Shown: piece by piece, positions 8,307-17,663 of the stretch
Layout of the letters: each line of letters starts with the position of its first letter
Position numbering within the stretch: position 1 is the stretch's first letter
DNA from: Enterococcus florum
GTDB taxonomy: Bacteria; Bacillota; Bacilli; Lactobacillales; Enterococcaceae
Reading direction: 5' to 3'
Assembly: GCF_004309355.1 (NCBI RefSeq)
Contig: NZ_BJCC01000007.1
Location: 62,001 to 126,000 of the forward strand
DNA length: 64,000 nt
Translations under genes and position numbers: made by a program
The notes under the pieces: model-generated
The model's input: only the letters and a program-made list of their open reading frames with translations
Database searches by the model: none
Told to the model about the DNA's origin: nothing

Positions 8307-8830
8307 CTTTCGATCAAATTGACTTTTCGAACTACTAAACGGTCTGTCCCTCGGCGCAGGTCTTCTAGGTCGCCGACGATTTCTGCGTAAATGGTTTTAT
8401 GGTTTTCTCTTCGGCGTAGTTGGTAAATAATTTTGCCAACCTCCCCGAGTTCTTTGACCATCTCAGTGACTCCGCCAAAGCCGGTTTTTTTCGTAATAAA
8501 GCCCAATTGAACCATTCGTTCATCCAATTGCCGAGCAGAGATGACCGCGCCTTTGGCAACGACGGAGCGCAAAGCTGCAGCCAATTCTTCTAATTCTTCT
8601 GGCACTGGTAATTCACGTTCAACTGGCTGGTATTGTTTATCTCTCAACTCAGTCAATTCTTCCAATAATTGCTCGTATTGTTCCTTGGTCAGCATGACTC
8701 CCGCGATTTTTTCGCGGTTAAAAATATACACACCGGTCCCCGCTTTGCGTGCCTGAGCAAAGACATCCATTGGCGATTTTTTCACTTCGGTAATAGAAGA
8801 CGTTGGAACGTCCAACTTTTTTAATTCCAT
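8303..8830 (-). CDS. Phd/YefM-like antitoxin-fold protein without adjacent toxin
   Basis: A 175-residue protein. Residues about 10-60 (SITEVKKSPMDVFAQARKAG, then VYIFNREKIAGVMLTKEQYE) resemble the Phd/YefM DNA-binding antitoxin fold. A linker rich in Glu, Leu and Pro follows. The C-terminal 90 residues, ending IYQLRRRENHKTIYAEIVGDLEDLRRGTDR, I do not recognise. Phd antitoxins are usually 70-90 residues and paired with a toxin. Here there is no toxin gene on either side, so a stand-alone regulator is as likely as an antitoxin. The gene has its own terminator. Confidence 0.65.
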   Translation of the reverse strand: MELKKLDVPTSSITEVKKSPMDVFAQARKAGTGVYIFNREKIAGVMLTKEQYEQLLEELTELRDKQYQPVERELPVPEELEELAAALRSVVAKGAVISARQLDERMVQLGFITKKTGFGGVTEMVKELGEVGKIIYQLRRRENHKTIYAEIVGDLEDLRRGTDRLVVRKVNLIER

Positions 8831-8991
8831 ACGATTCTCCCCTTCAGACTAGTTCTATTCATTATAGCATTTCCACGAAAACAACAAAACCTTTAACCTG
8901 TGATTGGTTCCAGTCTCCGCTTTTAAACTGCTTTGCACTCATGTCCTTAGGTGCTGTCTTCAAACAGGTCATCACGAATCATTTTTAAATC

Positions 8992-9023
8992 AAAAAGAGT
9001 GGTTATCTGTAAGAGATAACCAC
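8992..9023 (-). terminator. Terminator of the cop operon
   Basis: GTGGTTATC (8999-9007) / GATAACCAC (9015-9023), followed on the minus strand by CTTTTTG. It lies just after the copB stop codon at 9031. Confidence 0.8.
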
Positions 9024-9030
9024 CTTTGTT

Positions 9031-11103
9031 TTAGACATTTAGCAATAGCGCATTGATCGCCACGATGATCGTACTTAACGACATCAAGACTGCACCAACT
9101 GCTGGGCTCAGGAGGATTCCTATCGGAGCCAAGATCCCCGCTGCCAGTGGAATCGCAAGGATATTATAGCCTGCACCCCACCATAGGTTTTGTACCATTT
9201 TACGGCGCGTCTTTTTGGCTAGATCAATGAACTTAAGAATATCCTCTAACGCACTGCTGGTCAAAATCACATCAGCTGAATCAATGGCGATATCAGTGCC
9301 TGAGCCGATCGCTATCCCAATGGATGCTCTTGCCAGTGAAGGGGCGTCGTTGATGCCATCGCCTACCATCATCACCTTTTTGCCTTGTTTTACATAAGAT
9401 TGGATGTTCTTTTCTTTGTCCTCTGGCAATAGCTCACTGTAAAATTCCGTTAAGCCCAAATAGGCTGCGATAGCTTGAGCAGCTTTTTTGTTGTCTCCAG
9501 TAATCATGACTGGCCGCAAGCCTTTGGCCTTCAATGCAGCAATAAAGTCCTTCGCCCCCGCTTTGATCGTGTCACCCATCGCAAAAAACGCCACTAATTG
9601 ATTCTCCAGCAATAGAAAAGAGATCGTATTGCCTTGTTCCTGATACTGTTTCAGAGCCGCTTCATCAATAGTCAATCCGCGTTTTTCGATTTCTTTCTGA
9701 TTGGCTAAAACAACTTTTTTCCCTTGAACATTTCCGGTAACTCCGACACCTTCCAGTGTTTTGACTTCCTCTGCTGAGTAGGCGTCAAGTTTTTGTTCGG
9801 CTAGATAATTCATCACACCGATCGCCAAAGGATGGTTGGTTTGCGCTTCTAACGCACCGATATACCGCAGTGCTTCCTCGCGGTCTAACGAATCTGTTAA
9901 CAATTCAACACCTGTAACAGTAAATCTGCCTTCCGTTAAGGTTCCAGTTTTATCTAAGAAAATGTATTCCATCTGATTGACTTGCTCCAACGCTTGCCGA
10001 TTTTTCAACAACAAACCATTGCGCGCTGCTAAGGATGTGGAACGAGCAATGACCAAGGGAATAGCCAGTCCGAGTGCGTGGGGACAAGCGATGATAAATA
10101 CCGTCACCATGCGATTCAACGCTTGTGGCAGATCATCGATGAACAGCCAAACAATGAAGCTCAAAATCCCGACCACCAAGGCAACATAAAACAACCACTT
10201 AGCGACACGATCGGACAAGGTTTCAAGTTTAGATTTTTCTGCTTGAGCTTCCTTGACCATCTTCATTACTTTCGCCAGATAGCCGTCCTCACCAGTTCCA
10301 GAGACACGGATCTCGATCGTGCCGCTGCCATTGACCGATCCGCCGATTACAGAGTTGCTGACTGTCTTAGCAACGCCCTTCGACTCGCCTGTGACTGCGG
10401 ATTCATCTACTGTGGTCGAGCCTTTTAAAATCGTGCCATCGGTTGGCATCTTGTCGCCCGCTCGAACCAATAATCGATCACCCTTTTTGACCTCCTGCAA
10501 ATTCACCCGCTTCGTTTGTCCATCTGCCTGCAGCAAAGTAACTTCATCTGGCAGCAGCTCAGCCAATTTTTGCAACGCATTGCTGGCATTTGACACAGCA
10601 TTCATCTCTACCCAATGACCCAAAAGCATAATAACAATCAGTGTGGCCAGCTCCCAGAAGAAATCCATCACGTGACCAGCTGGATTGACCAAGTTCGCTA
10701 CAAAAGAATACACACTGTAAATATACGCAACAACGATCCCCATCGTGATTAAGGTCATCATCGCCGGGCTTTTGGCTTTTAGTTCACTCTTGGCCCCAGC
10801 GAAAAATGGCTGTCCTCCGTAAAAGAACAGGATCGTTGCCAAAACTAAAACGAGCCATTCCGAGCCAGGAAAGGTGATCTGAAAAGGAATCTCGATCCCC
10901 ATCATTGGCGACATCAAAAGAATTGGAATCGCCAAAATCAACGACAGCCAAAATTTCTTTTTGAAATTTCCCATGTGCATTGAGTGATCCATGCCTTCCA
11001 TGTCGTGGTGATCCATTTCTGATGAATGAGTCATGTGTGTTGAATGGTCCATGTTCTTCCTGTCATGAGCTGAATGCTCATGCTTTTCTTTTTTTTGTCC
11101 CAT
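9031..11103 (-). CDS. copB: Copper/silver-exporting P1B ATPase CopB
   Basis: Membrane pump of 690 residues that exports copper or silver ions. The N terminus (residues 1-45) is rich in His and Met (ten His), typical of CopB in place of a CxxC domain. The membrane metal site is CPH (residues 340-342), the CopB hallmark. Phosphorylation motif DKTGTLT has Asp at residue 384, TGES lies at about 238-241, and GDGIND is near the C terminus. ATG 11103 follows AGGAGGAATTCGAC. It is the last gene of copY-copZ-copA-copB, 95 bp after copA, as in E. hirae. Confidence 0.95.
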   Translation of the reverse strand: MGQKKEKHEHSAHDRKNMDHSTHMTHSSEMDHHDMEGMDHSMHMGNFKKKFWLSLILAIPILLMSPMMGIEIPFQITFPGSEWLVLVLATILFFYGGQPFFAGAKSELKAKSPAMMTLITMGIVVAYIYSVYSFVANLVNPAGHVMDFFWELATLIVIMLLGHWVEMNAVSNASNALQKLAELLPDEVTLLQADGQTKRVNLQEVKKGDRLLVRAGDKMPTDGTILKGSTTVDESAVTGESKGVAKTVSNSVIGGSVNGSGTIEIRVSGTGEDGYLAKVMKMVKEAQAEKSKLETLSDRVAKWLFYVALVVGILSFIVWLFIDDLPQALNRMVTVFIIACPHALGLAIPLVIARSTSLAARNGLLLKNRQALEQVNQMEYIFLDKTGTLTEGRFTVTGVELLTDSLDREEALRYIGALEAQTNHPLAIGVMNYLAEQKLDAYSAEEVKTLEGVGVTGNVQGKKVVLANQKEIEKRGLTIDEAALKQYQEQGNTISFLLLENQLVAFFAMGDTIKAGAKDFIAALKAKGLRPVMITGDNKKAAQAIAAYLGLTEFYSELLPEDKEKNIQSYVKQGKKVMMVGDGINDAPSLARASIGIAIGSGTDIAIDSADVILTSSALEDILKFIDLAKKTRRKMVQNLWWGAGYNILAIPLAAGILAPIGILLSPAVGAVLMSLSTIIVAINALLLNV

Positions 11104-11198
11104 GTCGAATTCCTCCTATACGTAGGTGGAAATGGCTCATCATTTTACAGCAATGAATCACAGTCTAAAGGAAACTACTCTTTGGCTACGCCACTCCA

Positions 11199-13373
11199 CT
11201 AAATTTTTTTCCGGTTCAAACTCAAGGAATTGATCAGCACGCTGACTGAACTAAAGGCCATCGCACCGCCTGCAATAATCGGATTTAAAAATCCTAACGC
11301 TGCAAAAGGAATCCCAATCACATTGTAAAGAAATGCCCAAAACAAATTCTGCTTGATTTTGCGCAAGGTTAGGCGAGAAAGCTGAATACTTTGTGCAACA
11401 GCTGTTAAGTCACTCTTCATCAGCGTAATGTCCGCTGTTTCCATCGCAATATCTGTTCCGCTGCCCATCGCGATCCCAATGTCAGCCAAGGCTAAGGCTG
11501 GCGCATCGTTGATACCATCTCCTACCATGCCAACCAATTCATGTTTGTCATGCAAGTTTTTGACGATCTCAGCCTTGTTCTCCGGCAATACTTCAGCAAT
11601 GATCTCCTCTTCATTTAAACCGACCTCAGCCCCGATAAAACGGGCTGCTTGCTGATTGTCTCCTGTCACCATCTTCACGTGCAAACCGTTCTTTTTTAGC
11701 TCCTGAATGGCTTGATAAGAGGTCGTTTTGATTTGATCGCTGACGGCGACTGCCGCGATGACTGCTTGCTCATCTGCCAGAAACATGACGGTCTTGCCTT
11801 CTGCCTCCAGTGCAACCATCTCTCGCCAGGGTTCCAAGGACAACTGCCGTTCAATGATTCCCCGTTTTGAACCTACAAAATATCTTCTATTATTAATATC
11901 ACCAATAATTCCTGATCCCGTCAAACTTTTGAACTCGGAAACCGGTAAAAGTACTGATTGGTTGCTGCCATAAGCAACGATGGCTTTGGCAAGTGGATGC
12001 TCGGACTGATTTTCCAAACTGGTCAACAAGGCCAATGCTTGGTCATCGGTCGTTTTGAAATCCGTTACTACAGGCTTTCCTTCAGTGATCGTACCGGTTT
12101 TATCGAAAATGATCGTCGTTAAATGGGCAATTTTCTCCAATGCACCACCGCCCTTGATCAGAATGCCATTTTTGGCTCCCAGTCCAGTTCCAACCATGAT
12201 CGCTGTTGGCGTAGCCAAGCCTAACGCACACGGACAAGCGATTACTAAGACAGAGACACTATGCACGATCGCCTGCTGCCAATCGCCGGTGATCAATCCT
12301 GTAGCGATCAGTGTCAGCAATGCAACACCTAAAACAGTCGGCACAAATATCCGAGAAATTCGATCGGCAATCTGCTGGATTGGTGCCTTTTGACCTTGAG
12401 CTTCCTCAACCATCTTAATGATCCGGGAAAGGACTGTCATACTGCCGACTTGTGTGGTTTTCAGCTGAATGCTTCCTGTCGTATTGACTGTTCCGCCGAA
12501 AACGACCGCATCGATTGTTTTATCCACTGGCAAACTTTCTCCCGTCAGCATACTTTCATCCACCGTTGTCTGCCCAGAAACGATCATACCATCCACTGGT
12601 ATTTGTTCACCCGGTCTGACCAGCACGAGTTCATCGATCATTACTTCTTCAATCGGTATCGTCAGCTCCTTGCCTTCTCGGATCACAGAAGCAGTCTTTG
12701 CCTGTAAAGCCATCAGTTGCTTAATCGCTTCGCTGGTTTTGTTTTTGGCCTTTTGCTCCAAATACTTTCCCAGCAGGATCAGGGTGATGATCATCCCGCT
12801 GCTTTCAAAATACAGATCCGAATTGTAGGGGTTAAAAAAGCCGTTATAAACACTTAGCAGATAGGCCGCTGTCGTACCCATCGCCACCAGTACATCCATG
12901 TTGGGTGCTTTGGTTTTTAACGCATGAAAGGCCCCTTTGTAAAAGCGCATACCGATCACAAACTGCACCGGTGTGACAAGAGCCAGCTGGACCCAAGGAA
13001 GGTGAAAAAAATGAACCCATCCTGCATGACTCCCTAAAAGCATCGCGATCATGGCGATCATCAAAGGTGCTGTCAAAACAGCGCCAATCATCAGATCTCG
13101 ACGCATTTTTTGCACGTAACGCGCCTTTTCTTCTGCAATCTTTTGTTTATGAGCGTCATCAAAAACAATGGCGCCATAGCCAATGTCTTCGACCCGTTGA
13201 GCGATCTGATCAGCCGTCAGCGTTTCATCATAGCGAACAGTAGCCTTCTCCGTCGCCAAATTGACAGAAGCTTCTACAACGCCTGGCGTTTCTTTTAATT
13301 CCTTTTCGACTCGCGCCGAGCAATTGGCACAGGTCATGCCTGTGATGACGTAGGTTTCGATCGATTCAGCCAA
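11199..13373 (-). CDS. copA: Copper-translocating P1B ATPase CopA
   Basis: Copper pump of 724 residues. One heavy-metal-associated domain at the N terminus carries MTCANC (Cys15, Cys18). The membrane copper site is CPC (380-382), the phosphorylated Asp424 lies in DKTGTIT, and TGES is at 277-280. In E. hirae CopA was first proposed to import copper, but most homologues export Cu(I); direction here is not shown by sequence. The start is TTG at 13373, directly after the copZ stop codon, with GAGGTGG inside the end of copZ as ribosome binding site. This points to tight coupling to copZ translation. Confidence 0.95.
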   Translation of the reverse strand: MAESIETYVITGMTCANCSARVEKELKETPGVVEASVNLATEKATVRYDETLTADQIAQRVEDIGYGAIVFDDAHKQKIAEEKARYVQKMRRDLMIGAVLTAPLMIAMIAMLLGSHAGWVHFFHLPWVQLALVTPVQFVIGMRFYKGAFHALKTKAPNMDVLVAMGTTAAYLLSVYNGFFNPYNSDLYFESSGMIITLILLGKYLEQKAKNKTSEAIKQLMALQAKTASVIREGKELTIPIEEVMIDELVLVRPGEQIPVDGMIVSGQTTVDESMLTGESLPVDKTIDAVVFGGTVNTTGSIQLKTTQVGSMTVLSRIIKMVEEAQGQKAPIQQIADRISRIFVPTVLGVALLTLIATGLITGDWQQAIVHSVSVLVIACPCALGLATPTAIMVGTGLGAKNGILIKGGGALEKIAHLTTIIFDKTGTITEGKPVVTDFKTTDDQALALLTSLENQSEHPLAKAIVAYGSNQSVLLPVSEFKSLTGSGIIGDINNRRYFVGSKRGIIERQLSLEPWREMVALEAEGKTVMFLADEQAVIAAVAVSDQIKTTSYQAIQELKKNGLHVKMVTGDNQQAARFIGAEVGLNEEEIIAEVLPENKAEIVKNLHDKHELVGMVGDGINDAPALALADIGIAMGSGTDIAMETADITLMKSDLTAVAQSIQLSRLTLRKIKQNLFWAFLYNVIGIPFAALGFLNPIIAGGAMAFSSVSVLINSLSLNRKKI

Positions 13374-13583
13374 TTAAACCACCTCAGTATCAAAACCTGC
13401 TGCGGTGACTTTTTCTGCGATTTGCTGCGCATTGATTTGGCTTTCATCAAATTTCACGATACCTTCGTTTTTTTTCAAATTGATTTTGACTTTGTCGATC
13501 CCCGGCAACTCATTGATTGCCTTTTCGACTGTCGCTACACAGTGATTGCAGCTCATTCCGTTGATTGTAAATTTTTGCTTCAT
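13374..13583 (-). CDS. copZ: Copper chaperone CopZ
   Basis: Small cytoplasmic copper chaperone of 69 residues with the ferredoxin-like heavy-metal-associated fold. The metal motif is MSCNHC near residues 9-14. In E. hirae CopZ delivers Cu(I) to the repressor CopY, releasing it from DNA. ATG 13583 follows GGGGAGAATTACC; the open frame continues upstream into the end of copY but has no ribosome binding site there. The upstream neighbour is copY and copA starts right at its stop codon. Confidence 0.94.
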   Translation of the reverse strand: MKQKFTINGMSCNHCVATVEKAINELPGIDKVKINLKKNEGIVKFDESQINAQQIAEKVTAAGFDTEVV

Positions 13584-13626
13584 GGTAATTCTCCCCTTTT
13601 TCATTTTTTTACTTGCTGGTTCACCT

Positions 13627-14079
13627 TTAGTCATTTAGTGAACGATGATGCTTACACTCGCATTGGCCTGGAATACAATTGCATTCGATCGTCTTGACAG
13701 GCTGCTTTTGTTGCAGCTTTTCTTGGATCAGCATCAAATCCTCTTGGGTCAGCTCCGCTTGATCAATCAGCTCGCTAATGGTTTTCCCAATCCGTTTGGC
13801 GCAGATGTGAGAAAACAAATTCTCCGTCGCACTCTTGACCGTCTCCGCTTCACTGACAGCCGGAAAATAAATGTATTTCTTACCATCCTGCTCCGTTTGC
13901 AAGGCTTCCTTTTTCACCAGACGACCCAGCAGTGTCTTGATCGTCGCTGGTTTCCACTCTTTGCTGGCACTTAAAATGTCGATAATCTCTTGTGCCGTAG
14001 CGGTCTTCAAGGTCCAGACGACTCGCATAATCTCCCATTCAGAATCACTGATCTTCACTGGTTCCAACGTTACAGACAT
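13627..14079 (-). CDS. copY: Copper-responsive repressor CopY
   Basis: BlaI/CopY family winged-helix repressor of 150 residues. The N-terminal DNA-binding domain covers roughly residues 8-75 and resembles BlaI/MecI. The C terminus has the CopY metal hook [10 protein letters not shown], a CxCxxxxCxC motif that binds Zn(II) when repressing and Cu(I) when derepressed. Two cop boxes lie in its own promoter. First gene of the cop operon; ATG 14079 follows AAGGAGGAGTCAG. Confidence 0.96.
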   Translation of the reverse strand: MSVTLEPVKISDSEWEIMRVVWTLKTATAQEIIDILSASKEWKPATIKTLLGRLVKKEALQTEQDGKKYIYFPAVSEAETVKSATENLFSHICAKRIGKTISELIDQAELTQEDLMLIQEKLQQKQPVKTIECNCIPGQCECKHHRSLND

Positions 14080-14098
14080 CTGACTCCTCCTTTCCGAT

Positions 14099-14108
14099 TA
14101 CATTTGTA
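14099..14108. promoter_or_regulatory. cop box 1 (CopY operator)
   Basis: TACATTTGTA, matching the known CopY consensus TACAnnTGTA. It sits between the -10 element and the copY ribosome binding site. Confidence 0.88.
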
Positions 14109-14119
14109 ATTACAGACAT

Positions 14120-14148
14120 AGTTTACATTTGTAATTGGAAAAGGTCAA
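14120..14148 (-). promoter_or_regulatory. cop operon promoter
   Basis: On the minus strand, TTGACC (14143-14148), a 17-bp spacer and TAAACT (14120-14125). The spacer holds cop box 2, so CopY binding would occlude RNA polymerase. Confidence 0.65.
14124..14133. promoter_or_regulatory. cop box 2 (CopY operator)
   Basis: TACATTTGTA again, 25 bp from box 1 and inside the promoter spacer. E. hirae also has two boxes ahead of copY. Confidence 0.88.
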
Positions 14149-14187
14149 GGAATAAGAGTAAAAAAAACGCATTTTTTTACGTGCATC

Positions 14188-14221
14188 AAAAAAAAGCGAA
14201 GTAACCTATCGATTCCTCCGC
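14188..14221 (-). terminator. Terminator of the Zn/Cd ATPase gene
   Basis: On the minus strand, GCGGAG-G-AATC / GGTT-A-CTTCGC with a GATA loop, followed by eight T. It also separates this gene from the cop promoter. Confidence 0.6.
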
Positions 14222-14236
14222 CGTTGACTGATCATT

Positions 14237-16291
14237 CTATTTTCCACTGTTCAAACAACGCATCGCATTTAACACTGCCAATACGGTTACACCGACATCG
14301 GCAAAGACCGCAGCCCCCATGGAAGCTATGCCTAAAGCGCCTAAAATGAGAACGAAAATCTTAATTCCAATAGCAAAGACAATGTTTTGCTTTACAATGC
14401 GCATCGTTTTTCTAGCGATTTTGATTGCTGCAGGAATCCTAGCCGGCTGATCATCCATAATCACCACATCCGCCGCTTCGATCGCGGCATCGCTGCCTAA
14501 GCCGCCCATAGCAATCCCTAAATCCGCTCTGGCAAGAACCGGTGCATCATTCATTCCGTCGCCTACAAAGGCCACCTTTTGATCCAAAAGCTTTTCCAAT
14601 TGGGTCACTTTATCCGCAGGCAATAGTTCGCTATAGACTTTATCCATACCAATCTTATTGCCGATGGCTTCAGCGATTGTCCGATTATCCCCTGTCAGCA
14701 TCACTGTTTGTTTGATGCCGGTTTGCTTCAATTCAGACATGGTTGTAGCCACATCGGCCTTTAATTCATCCGCAATCAGTAAATACCCCGCATACTGCTG
14801 ATCAATAGCAACATAGATCACCGTGCCAATTTCCTGCACTGGCTCAAAGACCACACCGGCCTGTTCCAGCAGTTTGGCATTTCCGACTAAGTAGTGTTGC
14901 CCTTCAACTACTGCATCGACCCCGTAACCAGCCCGTTCTTCTAAAGAAGTAACTGGCAACAGCGGTGCATGATTAGCCTTCAAAATAGATTGCGCAATCG
15001 GATGGCTGGAGTTTTGTTCAACACTGGCCACACCTTGCAGGAATTTTTCCTGATCCATTGTAGTGTCCATTTTTTGAATGGCAAAGACTCCCTTAGTCAA
15101 TGTTCCTGTTTTATCAAAGACCAAGGTTTCAATCGTCGCCAAACGTTCAATATAGTTGCTGCCCTTGATTAGAATTCCGGCTTTGCTGGCACCGCCAATT
15201 CCACCGAAGAAACTTAACGGAACGGAAATGACTAAAGCACAGGGACAAGAAATGACCAAGAAGGTCAGTGCGCGATAGACCCACATTTGGAATGGTTCAT
15301 TTAAAATCATCGGTGGTACAACTGCCAAAAGAACAGCTAAACCAACGACAATGGGGGTATAGTAACGAGCAAAGCTGGTAATGAAGTTTTCCGCGGGTGC
15401 TTTCTTGCTGCTGGCATTTTCTACTAAGTCCAGAATCTTATTGACAGTCGATTCCCCAAAAGTTGTGGTTGTCTTAACGGTTAGACGGCCACTTTGATTC
15501 ACAAAACCACTCAAAATTTCTTCTCCAACCACGACTTTTCTAGGCACAGACTCTCCTGTTAAAGCTGACGTGTCCACAAAGGATTGCCCATCAATGATTT
15601 CGCCGTCTAAAGGCACTCGCTCACCTGGATTTACGACTATCGTCTCACCGATTTTGACACTTTCCGGCGCTACTTTTTCTACTTGCCCATCAACTAAACG
15701 ATTGGCATAATCTGGACGAATTTCCAGTAAAGCACTAATTGATTTTCGGGAACGGTTCACAGCATAATCTTGGAAAAATTCACCCACTTGATAAAAGAGC
15801 ATTACCCCTACGGCTTCAGGATACTCCCCGATTGCCAGGGCACCAATCGTCGCTACAGACATCAAGAAATTTTCGTCAAAAACTTGACCCTTCAGAATAT
15901 TGGTAGCTGCTGTTTTTAACACATCCCAGCCAATCCATAAATAAACAGCTAAGTAAGCCGCAAATTTCCAAGGCATTGTCGGATCGAGTAAAACCAACGC
16001 TGCGGTGGCAACCAACGCCACTGCAATCTGAATAATTTTTCCTGTCTGACTTTCCTCTTCCTTAGGTGCCGTCAGATCTTTCATCTCGACCTCTGGCTCA
16101 AATTGATGGACCGTCCTTTCAGCCTCGTCGCAAATACGCGGCATGTCCTTTTCCGGTGCTTCAATAATCATTTTGGTCGTCATAAAATCGACAGTAGCTC
16201 GTTTTACCCCACTAATCCCCTGTACTGCATGTTCGATCTTGGCTGCGCAATGGGCACAATCCAAACCGTCTAAGCGATACGTCTTTTCCAT
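14237..16291 (-). CDS. Zn/Cd/Pb-type P1B ATPase (CadA/ZntA family)
   Basis: Heavy-metal exporter of 684 residues. The N-terminal metal domain has LDCAHC (Cys12, Cys15). The membrane site is CPC (349-351) followed by ALVISVPLSFFGGIGGASKAG, the pattern of the Zn/Cd/Pb (P1B-2) group rather than copper pumps. The phosphorylated Asp is residue 393 in DKTGTLT, and the last membrane segment carries a conserved Asp (FADVGVTVLAVLNAMR). No CadC or other regulator gene is adjacent, but the promoter holds an inverted repeat suited to an ArsR/CadC-type repressor. Which metal is exported cannot be told from sequence alone. Confidence 0.9.
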   Translation of the reverse strand: MEKTYRLDGLDCAHCAAKIEHAVQGISGVKRATVDFMTTKMIIEAPEKDMPRICDEAERTVHQFEPEVEMKDLTAPKEEESQTGKIIQIAVALVATAALVLLDPTMPWKFAAYLAVYLWIGWDVLKTAATNILKGQVFDENFLMSVATIGALAIGEYPEAVGVMLFYQVGEFFQDYAVNRSRKSISALLEIRPDYANRLVDGQVEKVAPESVKIGETIVVNPGERVPLDGEIIDGQSFVDTSALTGESVPRKVVVGEEILSGFVNQSGRLTVKTTTTFGESTVNKILDLVENASSKKAPAENFITSFARYYTPIVVGLAVLLAVVPPMILNEPFQMWVYRALTFLVISCPCALVISVPLSFFGGIGGASKAGILIKGSNYIERLATIETLVFDKTGTLTKGVFAIQKMDTTMDQEKFLQGVASVEQNSSHPIAQSILKANHAPLLPVTSLEERAGYGVDAVVEGQHYLVGNAKLLEQAGVVFEPVQEIGTVIYVAIDQQYAGYLLIADELKADVATTMSELKQTGIKQTVMLTGDNRTIAEAIGNKIGMDKVYSELLPADKVTQLEKLLDQKVAFVGDGMNDAPVLARADLGIAMGGLGSDAAIEAADVVIMDDQPARIPAAIKIARKTMRIVKQNIVFAIGIKIFVLILGALGIASMGAAVFADVGVTVLAVLNAMRCLNSGK

Positions 16292-16307
16292 GATTTGTCC
16301 CTTCTCT

Positions 16308-16360
16308 CATATGAATATCTCTTCATGTTTATTATATATGATTATGTATTCATATGTCAA
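16308..16360 (-). promoter_or_regulatory. Promoter and palindromic operator of the Zn/Cd ATPase gene
   Basis: On the minus strand, TTGACA (16355-16360), an 18-bp spacer and TATAAT (16331-16336), both consensus. A perfect 10-bp inverted repeat, CATATGAATA (16308-16317) and TATTCATATG (16347-16356), flanks the -10. AT-rich inverted repeats in this position are typical of ArsR/SmtB-family metal repressors. Confidence 0.65.
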
Positions 16361-16414
16361 TAACAAAAAATAATCTGTTGCGTTTTGCTGTTTCGATATC
16401 TTTCTTGAAAGTAA

Positions 16415-16443
16415 CAAAAAAAGCCGTCACCACCTGACAGCTT
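16415..16443 (-). terminator. Terminator of the TraX-family gene
   Basis: On the minus strand, AGCTGTCA / TGACGGCT with GGTG loop, followed by seven T. Confidence 0.65.
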
Positions 16444-16448
16444 TCATC

Positions 16449-17171
16449 CTATCTTTGAATCCATTCCCGAAGGAGGGCCAACAAAAGCAAATGGCCTGGA
16501 TAATAAGCATAAAACAAATACTTCATTGGGCGGCCACGCTGCCCGTTGTAGTTTTTCAACAGCAGAACACTCAGTGTACCACCCATATAGGCAAACCCAA
16601 GCTGCGGAAGACCAGTTTCCAGCGATCCGCCAGAAACAATGATCGGCAGAAAAACGAATAGAGTCATCAAAAGAATCGAGGGCACCAAGGGAAGAATATA
16701 ACGAGCCCATTTTCCAGGGACTATATAATACAGCAGAACCATTGGAAGACCGATTAGGCCCCAATCCATGACTACGGAAAGCAGTGTTAAGCCAATAAAA
16801 ATGCTCCAAAAGCCAAGACGATTTTTCATACGGTCATACAAGTATAGGACTACCAGCCCTAAAAATAATGTAAATAATACATTCAGAACAAATGAATGCA
16901 TCGCCCAAGCAAAGGGAACAAATGCAAGAAGTGCAAATAGGAGCAGCCGCTGCCCATACCGTTTCACATTCGATGTATGCTTATACCCTTCAACCAACAA
17001 GTAAGCCATGATCGGAAACGTGATTCCTCCACAAGAATAAAAGAGGATACGAATCCCTAAAGACAACTGCGGCGCAAATACGATCGCAATATGGTCCAGT
17101 GTCATGCCGATGATCGCCAACAGCTTCAAGGTCGCTGCGTCAAGCCTCCTGTTTTCAATGCTATTATCCAT
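16449..17171 (-). CDS. TraX family membrane protein
   Basis: Integral membrane protein of 240 residues with about seven to eight hydrophobic segments. The N-terminal block LKLLAIIGMTLDHIA, followed by the RILFYSCGGITFPIMAYLLV segment, fits the TraX family. TraX was named for F-pilin N-acetylation in conjugation, but chromosomal Firmicute members lie outside any transfer region, as here, and are probably acyltransferase-like enzymes of unknown substrate. ATG 17171 follows AAAGGATGAATTT. It is a single-gene unit with its own terminator. Confidence 0.85.
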   Translation of the reverse strand: MDNSIENRRLDAATLKLLAIIGMTLDHIAIVFAPQLSLGIRILFYSCGGITFPIMAYLLVEGYKHTSNVKRYGQRLLLFALLAFVPFAWAMHSFVLNVLFTLFLGLVVLYLYDRMKNRLGFWSIFIGLTLLSVVMDWGLIGLPMVLLYYIVPGKWARYILPLVPSILLMTLFVFLPIIVSGGSLETGLPQLGFAYMGGTLSVLLLKNYNGQRGRPMKYLFYAYYPGHLLLLALLREWIQR

Positions 17172-17301
17172 AAATTCATCCTTTGCCTTTTTCCTTTCAT
17201 TATATCAGATGAATCCGAAGGGAAATGATGGGAATTTTTATTTCACGAACCAGCCCTTCCTACTTCTGATTGACAAAAAAGCTAGCTTCATTTTATGGAA
17301 A

Positions 17302-17310
17302 TGCTATACT
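17302..17310 (+). promoter_or_regulatory. Extended -10 promoter of the small membrane protein gene
   Basis: TGCTATACT, an extended -10 element, 34 bp upstream of the ATG at 17344. No good -35 at the usual distance. Confidence 0.45.
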
Positions 17311-17343
17311 TAGAGGTATCAACGGAGCAAGGAGTAAGAATTT

Positions 17344-17619
17344 ATGATGCCGTCAAAAGAGATCCGACGTATTAAAATAATTGCCGATTTTTTGCTGATT
17401 TCCTACGGATACTTTATGTTTTCAAGAACCAGCTCAGGCTTGGGCTTTTATGTTGTTACCTTCTTTCTGTTAGTGAGCAGCGTTTTTTTGCGAGATCTGC
17501 TGCCTCAAGAAAACAGACTGGGCGCTACCTTTTTAAAAAGAAAGTATCGTTTTCTAGAATTTAGTTTTGAATTGATTGTGATATTTGGAATGATCTGGTT
17601 GCTGGTTAAAATAAGCTGA
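17344..17619 (+). CDS. Small membrane protein, unknown function
   Basis: A 91-residue protein that I do not recognise. It has three likely membrane segments (about residues 12-28, 31-48 and 72-90) separated by short charged loops with basic residues. The start is supported by AGGAG nine bases upstream of a double ATG, an extended -10 promoter upstream and a bidirectional terminator after the stop, so it looks like a real stand-alone gene. Confidence 0.7.
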   Translation: MMPSKEIRRIKIIADFLLISYGYFMFSRTSSGLGFYVVTFFLLVSSVFLRDLLPQENRLGATFLKRKYRFLEFSFELIVIFGMIWLLVKIS

Positions 17620-17631
17620 GGCTTCCTAACA

Positions 17632-17663
17632 AAAAAGCGATCCTCACTGCAGGATCGCTTTTT
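17632..17663. terminator. Bidirectional terminator between convergent genes
   Basis: AAAAAGCGATCCT (17632-17644) / AGGATCGCTTTTT (17651-17663), a perfect stem with A and T runs on its two sides. Serves the small membrane gene and the DUF2200 gene. Confidence 0.85.

Noticed and set aside
16449-17171. TraX as evidence of a conjugative element
   Set aside because: No other transfer, relaxase or integrase genes are present; chromosomal TraX-family proteins are common in Firmicutes.
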